From Alphaproteobacteria bacterium (GTDB taxonomy: Bacteria > Pseudomonadota > Alphaproteobacteria > UBA8366): DNA of 64,000 nucleotides. The notes under the pieces are model-generated. The model was not told the origin of the DNA. It saw only the letters and a program-made list of their open reading frames with translations, and did no database searches. The number at the start of each line of letters is the position of its first letter. The stretch's first letter is position 1. The stretch covers positions 248,001-312,000 of the forward strand of contig WHUA01000002.1 in NCBI GenBank assembly GCA_009377445.1. Direction: 5' to 3'. Positions 1 to 10,214 of this stretch are shown one piece after another. The translations under genes and the position numbers were made by a program.

Positions 1-1796
1 TCGAAGGCGGCCGGCGTCGTGCCGAAACGCCGGGGGTCGCCGCCGACCTCGTTCAACGACAGCAGCGGCACGTAGCGATAGAACGACGTGTCCTCCAGCG
101 ATTTCGCCATCATGGGGCCGGTATACTGTTGGAACTTCATGGCGGCGCGGACGGCGGCGGCGCGCGGGAAGCCGCTTCGTGACCTGCGGACGAGATCGCC
201 GGTGAGCAGGCCCTCGATGAAGTCGAATATGCTGGGATCGGGGATGACGGTCTGCTTCTTCGCCTGCCGCACCGCCCATTCGATGTAGCGCCGGTCCGCC
301 GCGGCGCACTGCCGGCCGGTCACGTAGGTCCGGTAGACGGTGAACCGGGCGACGACTTCGCGGATCGCGAACAGCAACGCCTCGCGCGTGTAGTCCCGCG
401 TCGACCAGTTCGCTTCGGCGATGCGGTCGAAGGCGTTGGCCAGTACGTTCAGCTCGCTGACCAGCTCGTGGTCCATGAGCCGGCGCTTGGACCTGTCCAG
501 GACCTCGTCGAAGGCCGCGCGCTCGCCGGTGAAGCGCTGGTAGGCCCTGACCAGCGGCCGCTCGCCCGCGGGATCGACGAACAGGCCATTGAGCTGATTG
601 AGGAAGTCGTATCCGGTCGTCCCGGAGACCGGCCAGTCCTCGGGAAGCCGCTCGTGGTGGGCGAGGATCTTCTCGACGATGATGTAGAAGGGCCCGCCGC
701 CTTGCCGCTCCTCGCGGACGCGGTCGCGCAACCGGCGGCAATAGCCGGCCGGGTCGTATAGTCCGTCGATATGATCGATCCGCAGGCCGTCGATCACGCC
801 GTCGCGCGCCCAGGCGAGCACGCGCGCGTGGGTCGCTTCGAAGACATCGGCCAGCTCGACGCGGATGCCCGCCAGGTCGTTGATGTCGAAGAACCGGCGG
901 TAGTTGATCTCATGTGCCGCGACGCGCCAGTACGCCAGCCGGTAGGCCTGCGCCTCCAGCATCCGGTGCAGCAGCAGGCAGTTGCCCGCCGACCCCGGCG
1001 GGCCGCCATACGCCCGCAGCCCAGCCGCCACGAATTCGCGGAACGATTCCGACGAACGTGCGAGCGCGGCCAGCTCCTTCTTCAGGGCCTCCGCGCGATC
1101 GCGGCCGGTCCGGCGAACCGCGAGGGACGCCCGCCGGCCCGGGGGCGATCCGTACGCCGCGCGCAGCCTGTCGAGCGGCTCGCGAAACCGGCCGCAACTT
1201 TCCGCATTGCCAGCCAGGCTCAGCAGATGCTGCAGAAGAACGGCGTAGCTGCGTGGCCGCAGCGGCAGGAAATGCCCGTGGTAGTCCACGCCGAAGCGCC
1301 CGGATTCCGTGTCGAGCCGGAGCGCGAGCTCTCCCTTCCGCAAGATCTCGCCATAATGATCGCCCAGGATCGGCACCAGCACCTTGTTGCGCATTTCGCG
1401 CTTCGCCGGCTGCCACTCGATGTCGAGGTAATGCGCGAAGGGCGAGGTCTGCCCATATTCGAGAATATCCAGCCAGATTTGGTTGTCGGCCAGACCGATC
1501 CCCATGTGGTTCGGCACGAAATCGAGGATCAGGCCGAGCCCATGCCGGTGCAGGGCGGCGACGAGCGCGTCGAATTCCGCCTCGCTCCCAAGCTCGGGGT
1601 TGAGCGCGTTGTGATCGACGATATCGTAGCCGTGCATGCTGCCCGCGCGCGCCGCGAGGATGGGCGAGGCGTAGACATGGCTGACGCCGAGATCACGCAG
1701 ATAGGGAACGATCCGCGTCGCATCGCGGAAGGTGAAGCGCTTGTTGAATTGCAGACGATAGGTGGCGCGAGGCGGATCGGCGGCGCCCTTACCCAT
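1..1796 (-). CDS. treY: Maltooligosyltrehalose synthase, 3' end beyond window start
   Basis: Absent from the ORF track because it has no stop in the window. Reverse-strand reading from the ATG at 1796 gives MGKGAADPPRATYRLQFNKRFTFRDATRIVPYLRDLGVSHVYASPILAARAGSMHGYDIVDHNALNPELG, a typical TreY N-terminus. Confidence 0.93.
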   Translation of the reverse strand, partial: MGKGAADPPRATYRLQFNKRFTFRDATRIVPYLRDLGVSHVYASPILAARAGSMHGYDIVDHNALNPELGSEAEFDALVAALHRHGLGLILDFVPNHMGIGLADNQIWLDILEYGQTSPFAHYLDIEWQPAKREMRNKVLVPILGDHYGEILRKGELALRLDTESGRFGVDYHGHFLPLRPRSYAVLLQHLLSLAGNAESCGRFREPLDRLRAAYGSPPGRRASLAVRRTGRDRAEALKKELAALARSSESFREFVAAGLRAYGGPPGSAGNCLLLHRMLEAQAYRLAYWRVAAHEINYRRFFDINDLAGIRVELADVFEATHARVLAWARDGVIDGLRIDHIDGLYDPAGYCRRLRDRVREERQGGGPFYIIVEKILAHHERLPEDWPVSGTTGYDFLNQLNGLFVDPAGERPLVRAYQRFTGERAAFDEVLDRSKRRLMDHELVSELNVLANAFDRIAEANWSTRDYTREALLFAIREVVARFTVYRTYVTGRQCAAADRRYIEWAVRQAKKQTVIPDPSIFDFIEGLLTGDLVRRSRSGFPRAAAVRAAMKFQQYTGPMMAKSLEDTSFYRYVPLLSLNEVGGDPRRFGTTPAAF

Positions 1797-1798
1797 CC

Positions 1799-4006
1799 TC
1801 AGCCGCGTGCCTTGCCGCGCCGCCCCGGCCGCAGTTCGCGCAAGGCCTCGGCGAGGGCGCGGACGCGGGAATCGCCGGCCAGCGTCTCGATTGCCGGATC
1901 GAGCTTGCGCCGCCAGTTCGGCTGCTCCGTCGTGGTGCCCGGCAGGTTGACCTGGTCGGCTACGTCCAGGATGTCCTCAAGCTGCACGACCATGAGCCCG
2001 CTCCCGCAGCTTGCAAGATAGCGATGCACCGCGAGCGCGAGCGCGGACGACATCGGCACGTCATCCGCATCGCCGGCCGGCAGCAATCCGCGCCGCCGCA
2101 AGGCGCGCACGATCCGCCCCTTGTCGTCGCGCCGTTTGTCAACGGCCGCGCTCGCCGCCTCGTCCGAGGGGTACAGGCCCAGCCCTGTCCGCACCGCCAG
2201 GTCGCGGCCGGCCCAGTATCCCGTCAGCGTAGCAAGGTCGTGCGTGCCCACCGACGCGATCGATTGTTCCGGATAACTTTCCGGCGGACGCATCTCGCCG
2301 TCCTTGCTCCGGTCGAAATAGAGCAGACGGTATGAATAGATCCGCTCCTGCTGCATCCTCTCGCGAAAGCCCGTGGGTACGGTGCCGAGATCCTCGCCGA
2401 TCACCATGCACCCCTGGCGCCAGCTCTCGAGCGCGACGATCCCGAGCAGGTCCTCGAACGGATAGCGCACATAGGCGCCGTCCACGGCGTGGCGCCCGTC
2501 GGGGACCCAGAACAGCCGCCGAAGCCCCATGACATGGTCGATGCGGATCGCCCCTCCCGTCCCCATGACCGCGCGAAGCATCTCCCGCAGCGGGAGGTAC
2601 TTCGCCCGCCGCAGCCGGCGTGGATCGTAGGGAACGAGGCCCCAGTTCTGGCCGTTGAGATTCCAGGCGTCGGGCGGCGCGCCGATCGCCGCGCCCGCGG
2701 CGAGAAGATCCTGATTGGCCCAGGCTTCGGCGCCGGTCCGGTCCACGCCCACCGCGAGATCCTGATAGAGGCCGATGCCCATGCCCGCCTCGGCGGCGGC
2801 GGCGGACGCAGCTTGAAGCTGGCGGCCGCACTCCCACTGCAGGTACTGAAACAATTCGACGCGGTCGCTTCGCTCGACCGCGAAGTGCCGCACCGCGGCG
2901 GACCCAGGATTGCGCATATCCTCCGGCCATTGGCGCCAGTCGGGCTGGCCGGCGAACCGCTCGCCGAGCGCGTCGAACAATCCGAGCTGCGCCAGGGCGT
3001 TGCCCTGCTCGCGCTGGAACTGGCGAAATGCATCGCCCAGCACGCTCGGCTCCGTCCCGAGATGCCGCTGACGGAACGACGCGAACAGATGCTCCAGCAC
3101 CGGCAGCTTCAGCGCGGCGACGGCTTCGTAGTCGACCAGCGGCGCGCGCACCGCCCGCTCATGCAGCGAACGGAAGCGCTCGCTTCCCACGACGCGCCGC
3201 GCCTCGGCCGTCTCCCGGTAGCCGGGCACGGCCGTCACGTCGAGATACAACAGATTGAGGAACAGCCGGCTCGACGGCGAATACGGGCTGCAATGTTCCG
3301 GGCGCGAAGGGAACAGCGCGTGCAGCGGATTGAGGCCGACGACGTCCGCGCCGAGCCCGGCTGCCGTGGACACGAATTTCCGGAGATCGGTGAAATCGCC
3401 GACCCCCCAGTTATTCTCCGACCGAAGCGCGTAAAGCTGCAGCGCGATGCCCCACATCCGCCTGCCGCGCCCGAGCGCCGGGGGCACGAAGCATTGCGCC
3501 GGCGCGACCACGAGGTCGGCGGCCGCATGCTGCGCGGCGCGGCCTCTGGCGACCAGGTGCAGGCGATGGTAGCCGTGCGCCGGCGCTTCGCACAGGACCC
3601 AGCGCCGGTACTCGGTCGCGCGCCCGCCGGATTGCTCCACCTTCACGACAGGCATGTCCGCCGGCACGGCGCGCCCCTCCAGCAACGCCCCGTCCTCGAG
3701 GGCGAGCGCCCATTCGAGCGAGACGGACGCCGTACCCGCATCGAGCGCGAGGTCGACGGCAACCGTGCCGCCGGGCGTCTTCCGGACCACGACCGCCGGC
3801 GGCACCAGGGCGCCCCGCCCCTCGTCCTCAAGCGCGCCGAGGGCGGCGAGCCGCTCCGCTGCGGTTCCCGCGGCGAAGCCGAAGGCGTGGCACAGCGCCT
3901 CCAGCGTATCGTCGGACGCACGCCGTTCGATTCCCAACGCGTCCGTATAGGCCAGCTCGATGCCGAGCGCCGCCGCGAGGCGAGCGAGCGTGTCGTCGCC
4001 TGTCAT
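1799..4006 (-). CDS. malQ: 4-alpha-glucanotransferase (amylomaltase)
   Basis: MTGDDTLARLAAALGIELAYTDALG... and GH77 motifs (ALRSENNWGVGDFTDL, IRIDHVMGLRRLFWVPDG, MVIGEDLGTVP). ATGA overlap with treZ places the start at 4006. Confidence 0.93.
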   Translation of the reverse strand: MTGDDTLARLAAALGIELAYTDALGIERRASDDTLEALCHAFGFAAGTAAERLAALGALEDEGRGALVPPAVVVRKTPGGTVAVDLALDAGTASVSLEWALALEDGALLEGRAVPADMPVVKVEQSGGRATEYRRWVLCEAPAHGYHRLHLVARGRAAQHAAADLVVAPAQCFVPPALGRGRRMWGIALQLYALRSENNWGVGDFTDLRKFVSTAAGLGADVVGLNPLHALFPSRPEHCSPYSPSSRLFLNLLYLDVTAVPGYRETAEARRVVGSERFRSLHERAVRAPLVDYEAVAALKLPVLEHLFASFRQRHLGTEPSVLGDAFRQFQREQGNALAQLGLFDALGERFAGQPDWRQWPEDMRNPGSAAVRHFAVERSDRVELFQYLQWECGRQLQAASAAAAEAGMGIGLYQDLAVGVDRTGAEAWANQDLLAAGAAIGAPPDAWNLNGQNWGLVPYDPRRLRRAKYLPLREMLRAVMGTGGAIRIDHVMGLRRLFWVPDGRHAVDGAYVRYPFEDLLGIVALESWRQGCMVIGEDLGTVPTGFRERMQQERIYSYRLLYFDRSKDGEMRPPESYPEQSIASVGTHDLATLTGYWAGRDLAVRTGLGLYPSDEAASAAVDKRRDDKGRIVRALRRRGLLPAGDADDVPMSSALALAVHRYLASCGSGLMVVQLEDILDVADQVNLPGTTTEQPNWRRKLDPAIETLAGDSRVRALAEALRELRPGRRGKARG

Positions 4007-5844
4007 CGTCCGCCCTGCCCCGGCCCCGCGTCGCCTGAACGCGCATCGTCCAGGCTCCACGCCGCCGACCAGCCCGGCAGCATGGCATGGCCATCCGGTT
4101 CGCCGCAGCGCGCATGCGTGGCATAGAGCGTCCGGCCCCGGCCGGCGCCGGCCGCCGCCCGGCACGGCGCCGCGCCGAGATTCGCCAACAGCGACAGCGC
4201 GTCGCCGCCGGCCAGCGTCCAGCGGCAATGGAGGCCCCTCTCCCCGAACCGCTCGAACGTTCCGCTGTCGCCGGCGACGCCGTCGAGGCGCGGGACGATC
4301 TCGCGGCGGCGCAAAGCCAACAGGCGGCGGTAGAGGCCGCAACAGGCGCGGCCATCCGGCAATTCCAGTTGCGACCAGTCGAGCACCGAGGCGCGAAACG
4401 TCTCGATGTCGTTCGGGTCCGGGATGCGCGCCCGCGCGGCTTCGTCGCGGAACGCATCGAGGCGGGCGAACTCGCTGCGGCGGCCTTCGCGCACCGCATC
4501 CGCAAGCGCATCCGCGAAGTCGCAGAAATACAGGAACGGCCGGTCGCAGCGCCATTCCTCGCCCATGAACAGCAAGGGCGGCGACGGCGCGAGCAGCAGG
4601 ATGGCGATCGCCGCGTGCAGCGCATCGGCGGCGGCGAGCGCGTGGATACGCTCGCCGAAGGCGCGGTTGCCGACCTGGTCGTGGTTCTGGATGAAGCCGA
4701 CGAAGGCGGTGGGCGGCAGGCGCCCGCTCGGCTCGCCGCGCCGCCGGCCGCCGCGGAACGGCGACGGCTCACCCTGGTAGGCGAAGCCGCTGGTCAGCGT
4801 GCGCCCCAGGTGCGCCGCCGCATCGCCGGCATAGTCGGCGTAGTACCCGTTCCTCTCGCCGGTCACGGCGCAATGCAGCGCGTGATGAAAGTCGTCGTTC
4901 CATTGGGCGTCGTATCGGGAGTCTCCCAGGTACCGCGCCTCGTTGCGGTCGTTCTCCAGCACCAGGTGAACATGCCGGCCACCGGCCGACTGCGCGCGCA
5001 CCCGCTCCGCCAACTCGTAGAGAATGTGCTTCGGGGAATCGTCCGCGATCGTATCGACGGCATCGAGCCGGAGCCCATCCATATGATACTCCTCCAGCCA
5101 GAACAGCGCGTTCTGAACGAAGAACTCGCGAACGGCGCCGCTTGCGGGCCCGTCGAAGTCGATCGCCGCGCCCCAAGGCGTCGCATGGCGCTCGGTGAAG
5201 AAGGGCGCGTAGAGGCCGAGGTAGTTACCGTCCGGCCCGAAGTGGTTGTACACGACATCGAGGAACACCATGAGCCCCCGCGCATGCGCCTGATCGACCA
5301 GCTTCTTCAGCTCTTCCGGCCGGCCGTAGGCGGAGTCCGGCGCGAAGGGGAGCGCGCCGTCGTAGCCCCAATTGCGCCGGCCGGGGAAATCCGCGACCGG
5401 CATCAGCTCGATCGCCGTCACGCCGAGCGCGGCGAGATGGTCGAGCTTTTCGGCGGCGGCGGCGAAGGTCCCGCCCGGCGTGAACGCCCCGATATGCGTC
5501 TCGTAGAGAACAGCCTCGCGCCACGGGCGACCGCGCCACGCCGCATCCTGCCAGTCGTAAGCGGCGGGATCGATCACCTCGCTCGGGCCGTGCACGTCGT
5601 CGGGCTGAAACCGCGTCGCGGGGTCCGGCACCTGCAGCCCATCCTCGAGGAGGAAGGCGTAGCGCGTTCCGGCGCCGGCGCCGTCGACGACCGCCTCGCG
5701 CCAACCCTGCGCGTCCGCCATCATCGGCAGCCGCCGCGCTTCGCCGTCCCGGCCGGCGACGAGAAGCCGAAGCTCCCGGGCCTTGGGCGCCCAAAGCCGG
5801 AAGCGGACCTTGTCCGGGGACAGAAGCTGGGCGCCGAAGGGCAT
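4003..5844 (-). CDS. treZ: Malto-oligosyltrehalose trehalohydrolase
   Basis: MPFGAQLLSPDKVRFRLWAPKA..., GVTAIELMPVADFPGRRNWGYDG, FVGFIQNHDQVGNRAFGER. Confidence 0.93.
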   Translation of the reverse strand: MPFGAQLLSPDKVRFRLWAPKARELRLLVAGRDGEARRLPMMADAQGWREAVVDGAGAGTRYAFLLEDGLQVPDPATRFQPDDVHGPSEVIDPAAYDWQDAAWRGRPWREAVLYETHIGAFTPGGTFAAAAEKLDHLAALGVTAIELMPVADFPGRRNWGYDGALPFAPDSAYGRPEELKKLVDQAHARGLMVFLDVVYNHFGPDGNYLGLYAPFFTERHATPWGAAIDFDGPASGAVREFFVQNALFWLEEYHMDGLRLDAVDTIADDSPKHILYELAERVRAQSAGGRHVHLVLENDRNEARYLGDSRYDAQWNDDFHHALHCAVTGERNGYYADYAGDAAAHLGRTLTSGFAYQGEPSPFRGGRRRGEPSGRLPPTAFVGFIQNHDQVGNRAFGERIHALAAADALHAAIAILLLAPSPPLLFMGEEWRCDRPFLYFCDFADALADAVREGRRSEFARLDAFRDEAARARIPDPNDIETFRASVLDWSQLELPDGRACCGLYRRLLALRRREIVPRLDGVAGDSGTFERFGERGLHCRWTLAGGDALSLLANLGAAPCRAAAGAGRGRTLYATHARCGEPDGHAMLPGWSAAWSLDDARSGDAGPGQGGR

Positions 5845-5858
5845 GTCGTGACGCCGCC

Positions 5859-7991
5859 TCAAGCGTTGCCACCCTGCTGCAGTATCCAAAGCGATAGAAC
5901 GCGGCCCGGCAAGTCGACCTCGCCCTGCTCCGGCCCGGTCTTTTCACCGCCGCCGCCGTGGCTGGTATCCAGCAGCCGCATCCAGCTTCCCTGTTCGCCC
6001 GGCTGCGGCAGGCGGAAGCGGACGGCGTCCGGGCCGGCGTTCATGGCCACGAGAAAGGAATCGTCGGGCTCGGGGTCGCCGTGGCGCGTCAGGTGATATT
6101 CGCCCGCCTCTCCGTTGAGCTGGAAGGCCAGGAATCGGGAATTGCCGTTCTCCCAGTCTTCCGGCGTTTTCTCGCCGCCGTCCGAATTGTACCAGGTGAT
6201 GTCCTTGGCGCCGTTTCCGGGAAGGGGGCGTCCGAGCAGATAGCGCGAGCGGTGAAAGACGATATGGCGGTGGCGCAAGTCCAAGAGCTTCCGGACATAG
6301 GCGATCAACGCATGATCGGCGCCGCGCTCCCAATCGATCCAGTTCAGCTCGTTGTCCTGGCAATAGGTGTTGTTGTTGCCGTTCTTGGTCCGTCCCATCT
6401 CGTCGCCGGCAAGTAGCATCGGCACGCCCTGCGACAATATGAGGGTGGCAAGGAGGTTGCGTTTCTGCCGGTCGCGAAGTGCGTTGATTTTCGGGTCGTC
6501 CGTCGGTCCTTCCGCGCCGCAATTCCAGCTATAGTTCTCGTTGTGGCCGTCCCGGTTCTCCTCGCCGTTGGCCTCGTTATGCTTCTCGTTGTAGCTGACG
6601 AGGTCGCCCAGCGTGAACCCGTCATGGGCCGTGATGAAGTTTATGCTGGCCCATGGCCGCCGGCCATGGCGCTCGAAGATGTCGCTCGACCCCGTGATGC
6701 GCGACGCGAATTGTCCGAGCAGGCCCTCGTCGCCGCGCCAGAAGCGGCGGACGACGTCGCGATACTGGTCGTTCCACTCGGCCCATCCGGGAGGGAAGCC
6801 GCCGACCTGGTAGCCGTTCGCGCCGACATCCCAGGGCTCGGCGATGAGATTGACGTGCGACAGGACCGGGTCCTGGCGTATCGCGTCGAGGAAGCCGGCA
6901 TGGCTGTCGAATTCGCCATTCTGCCGCGCCAGCGTGGTGGCGAGATCGAAGCGGAACCCGTCGACATGCATCACCTCCACCCAGTAGCGGAGCGAGTCCA
7001 TCACCAGTTGGAGCACGCGGGGATGCCGGAGGTTCAACGCATTGCCGCAGCCGGTGAAGTCCTCGTAGTAGCGTTCCTGGCCCGGACGCAGGTGGTAGTA
7101 GGAGGCATTGTCGATGCCACGGAACGAATAGGTCGGCCCCATCTCGTTCCCCTCGGCGGTGTGGTTGTAGACGACGTCGAGGATCACCTCGATCCCGGCA
7201 TCGTGCAGGGCGCGCACGCCGGTCTTGAACTCGCCGAGGTCGCCGCTCGCGAGATAGCGCGGCTCCGGCGCAAAGAAGCCGATCGAGTTGTAACCCCAGT
7301 AGTTGCGCCGGCCGTTCGATACCAGATGACCCTCGTCCACGAAGGCATGAACGGGCAGCAGCTCGACGGAGGTGATCCCGAGCGACTTGAGATAGCGCGT
7401 CACGGACGGCGCGGCCAACCCGGCCATCGTGCCGCGAACCTGCTTCGGCACATCCGCCGCCAGCATGGTGAACCCGCGGACGTGCATCTCGTAAATCGCG
7501 GTCTCATGCCACGGCGTCCGTGGCGGGCGGTCGTCGCCCCAAGTAAAGGCATCGTCGACGACGACGCATTTCGGCACGCAGCGCGCATTGTCCCGGCGAT
7601 CGAAGGACAGATCCCCTTTCGTGCTGCCGGTGCGATAGCCGAAATTCGCGTCGTGCCAGAGGAACGAGCCGCACAGCGCCTTCGCATACGGATCGAGCAG
7701 CAGCTTATTGACGTTGAAGCGGTGCCCCTGCTCCGGCTGATAAGGCCCCTGAACGCGCAGCCCGTAAAGCTGGCCCGGCCGCAGGTCGGGCATGTATCCG
7801 TGCCACACGCCGTCGGTGTATTCGGGCAGCCGGAGCCGGGCGATTTCGCGCCGTCCCCTTTCGTCGAAGAGGCAGACCTCGACGGATTCCGCATTCTCCG
7901 AGAAGACGGCGAAGTTGACGCCCGTGCCGTCCCACACCGCGCCGAGCGGATAGGACTCGCCGGGCCATACGCGGAATTGATCGTTCGGCAT
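5859..7991 (-). CDS. glgX: Glycogen debranching enzyme
   Basis: GESYPLGAVWDGTGVNFAVFSENAESVEVCLFD, NYWGYNSIGFFAPEPRYL, TYCQDNELNWIDWE. Confidence 0.95.
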   Translation of the reverse strand: MPNDQFRVWPGESYPLGAVWDGTGVNFAVFSENAESVEVCLFDERGRREIARLRLPEYTDGVWHGYMPDLRPGQLYGLRVQGPYQPEQGHRFNVNKLLLDPYAKALCGSFLWHDANFGYRTGSTKGDLSFDRRDNARCVPKCVVVDDAFTWGDDRPPRTPWHETAIYEMHVRGFTMLAADVPKQVRGTMAGLAAPSVTRYLKSLGITSVELLPVHAFVDEGHLVSNGRRNYWGYNSIGFFAPEPRYLASGDLGEFKTGVRALHDAGIEVILDVVYNHTAEGNEMGPTYSFRGIDNASYYHLRPGQERYYEDFTGCGNALNLRHPRVLQLVMDSLRYWVEVMHVDGFRFDLATTLARQNGEFDSHAGFLDAIRQDPVLSHVNLIAEPWDVGANGYQVGGFPPGWAEWNDQYRDVVRRFWRGDEGLLGQFASRITGSSDIFERHGRRPWASINFITAHDGFTLGDLVSYNEKHNEANGEENRDGHNENYSWNCGAEGPTDDPKINALRDRQKRNLLATLILSQGVPMLLAGDEMGRTKNGNNNTYCQDNELNWIDWERGADHALIAYVRKLLDLRHRHIVFHRSRYLLGRPLPGNGAKDITWYNSDGGEKTPEDWENGNSRFLAFQLNGEAGEYHLTRHGDPEPDDSFLVAMNAGPDAVRFRLPQPGEQGSWMRLLDTSHGGGGEKTGPEQGEVDLPGRVLSLWILQQGGNA

Positions 7992-8012
7992 GTGCGCCAG
8001 ACTCCTGCCCGG

Positions 8013-10214
8013 TCAACCGCTGCGCATGAGCATGACGGCCGCCAGCGGCGGCAGCTTCAGCTCCAGCGAGGCGGGCCGCCCATGGTGCTCGATCGGCTGG
8101 GCTTCGAGCGGCTCCGGACTACTAACACCCGACCCGCCGTAATGCTCCGCATCGGTATTGAGAATCTCCCGGTATCGCCCCGCTTCGGGGACGCCGATGC
8201 GGTAGCCGGTCCGCACGACCGGGGTGAAATTGCAGACCACCACGACGAAATCGCCGCCGCCGCGCGAGCGCCGGAGGAAGGCGAGCACGCTGTTGTCCGC
8301 ATCGACGCAGTCGATCCACTCGAACCCTTCGGCCGCGCTGTCGAGCTGATGCAGCGCCGGCTGCTCGCGGTAAATCCGGTTGAGGTCGCCGACGAGGCGG
8401 CGTATCCCCGCGTTCTCCGGCTGCAGCAGCAGGTGCCAGTCGAGCTGCGTGTCGTGGTTCCATTCCCGCTCCTGCGCGATCTCTCCGCCCATGAACAGAA
8501 GCTTCTTGCCGGGGTGCCCGTACATGAAGCCGTAATAGGCGCGCAGGTTGGCGAAACGCTGCCAGCGGTCGCCGGGCATCCGCCCGAACAGCGAGCGCTT
8601 GCCGTGCACCACTTCGTCGTGCGACAGCGGCAGGATGAAGTTCTCGCTGAAGGCATAGAGCAAGCCGAAGGTCAGCTTGTCCTGGTGGAAGCGGCGATGG
8701 ACCGGATCCTGCGAGATGTATTCGAGCGTATCGTGCATCCAGCCCATGTTCCATTTGAAGCCGAAGCCGAGGCCGCCGATATAGGTCGGCCGCGACACCA
8801 TCGGCCATGAGGTGGACTCCTCCGCCGCCGTCGTCGCCCCGACGCCGTCGCCGAACACCGCCTCGTTCATGCGCTTGAGGAAATCGATCGCTTCGAGATT
8901 CTCGTTTCCGCCATAGATGTTCGGGATCCACTCGCCGGCCTCCCGGCTGTAGTCGAGATAGAGCATCGAAGCCACCGCATCGACGCGAAGGCCGTCGATA
9001 TGGTAGCGGTCGATCCAGAAGCGGGCGTTCGAGATGAGAAAATTCCTCACCTCGCGCCGGCCGTAATTGTAGATCAGCGTGTCCCAGTCCATGTGCTTCC
9101 CCTGCCGCGGGTCGGCATGCTCGTAGAGCGCGGTGCCGTCGAACCGGGCGAGGCCGTGCGGGTCGTTGGGAAAATGCCCCGGCACCCAGTCGAGCAGGAC
9201 GCCCAGTCCCGCCTCGTGGCAGGCATCGACGAAGAAGCGGAAATCGTCGGGCGACCCAAAGCGGCTGGTCGGCGCGAACAGGCCGATCGGCTGGTAGCCC
9301 CACGAGCCGTCGAAGGGATGCTCGCTGATCGGCAGCAGCTCGATGTGCGTGAAGCCGAGCTCCCTCACATAGGGCACCAGCTCGGCCGCCAGGTCGCGAT
9401 ACCCGAGATAGGCGCCGTCCGCGTCCCGCCGCCAGGAGCCGAGATGCGCCTCGTAGATCGCGATCGGCGCGTCGATGGCGTTGCGCGCGCCGCGCTGACT
9501 CAGCCATTCGCCGTCGCGCCACGAATACCGGTCGAGATCGAACACCACCGACGCGGTCGACGGCGACCGCTCCGCGCTGAAACCGTACGGGTCCGACTTC
9601 AGCGGCAGCAGCTTCCCATCCCGGCCCTTGATCTCGTATTTGTAAAGCTCGCCCGGCGCGAGGCCGGGAATGAATATCTCCCAGATGCCGGACTCGATCC
9701 GCAGGCGCATGGGATGGCGGCGCCCGTCCCATCCGTTGAACGGACCGACGACGCTGACGCGGCGCGCGTTCGGCGCCCATACCGCGAAGGCGACGCCCTC
9801 CACCTCCTGCATGCGCCGGACATGCGCGCCCAACCGGTGATAGGGCTCGGCGTGGTTGCCCTCCGCAATGAGATAGGCATCCAGCTCGCCGAGCACGGGC
9901 GGGAACGCGTAGGGATCGTATGCCTCGCTTTCGCCGTCCTGCCAGCGGACGCGCAGGCGGTATGGAAAGGGGTCGGCCGGCGGCGGCAGACTGCCGGAGA
10001 AGAATCCCGCCGCATGAATGCGCTCGAGCTGCAACGACACGCCGCCGGTCGCCGCATCGACGACGGCGACCTCGCGGGCGTCGGGAAAGAACGCGCGCAC
10101 CGACAGGCCGCCGTCCGGGCCCCGGTGCATCCCCAGGACGGCGAACGGGTCGATCTGTTCGCCGGCGACGGTCGCCGCGACCGCCGCCTTATTCGGATGC
10201 TGAGAGTTGTTCAT
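8013..10214 (-). CDS. glgB: 1,4-alpha-glucan branching enzyme
   Basis: [72 protein letters not shown]. Confidence 0.96.
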   Translation of the reverse strand: MNNSQHPNKAAVAATVAGEQIDPFAVLGMHRGPDGGLSVRAFFPDAREVAVVDAATGGVSLQLERIHAAGFFSGSLPPPADPFPYRLRVRWQDGESEAYDPYAFPPVLGELDAYLIAEGNHAEPYHRLGAHVRRMQEVEGVAFAVWAPNARRVSVVGPFNGWDGRRHPMRLRIESGIWEIFIPGLAPGELYKYEIKGRDGKLLPLKSDPYGFSAERSPSTASVVFDLDRYSWRDGEWLSQRGARNAIDAPIAIYEAHLGSWRRDADGAYLGYRDLAAELVPYVRELGFTHIELLPISEHPFDGSWGYQPIGLFAPTSRFGSPDDFRFFVDACHEAGLGVLLDWVPGHFPNDPHGLARFDGTALYEHADPRQGKHMDWDTLIYNYGRREVRNFLISNARFWIDRYHIDGLRVDAVASMLYLDYSREAGEWIPNIYGGNENLEAIDFLKRMNEAVFGDGVGATTAAEESTSWPMVSRPTYIGGLGFGFKWNMGWMHDTLEYISQDPVHRRFHQDKLTFGLLYAFSENFILPLSHDEVVHGKRSLFGRMPGDRWQRFANLRAYYGFMYGHPGKKLLFMGGEIAQEREWNHDTQLDWHLLLQPENAGIRRLVGDLNRIYREQPALHQLDSAAEGFEWIDCVDADNSVLAFLRRSRGGGDFVVVVCNFTPVVRTGYRIGVPEAGRYREILNTDAEHYGGSGVSSPEPLEAQPIEHHGRPASLELKLPPLAAVMLMRSG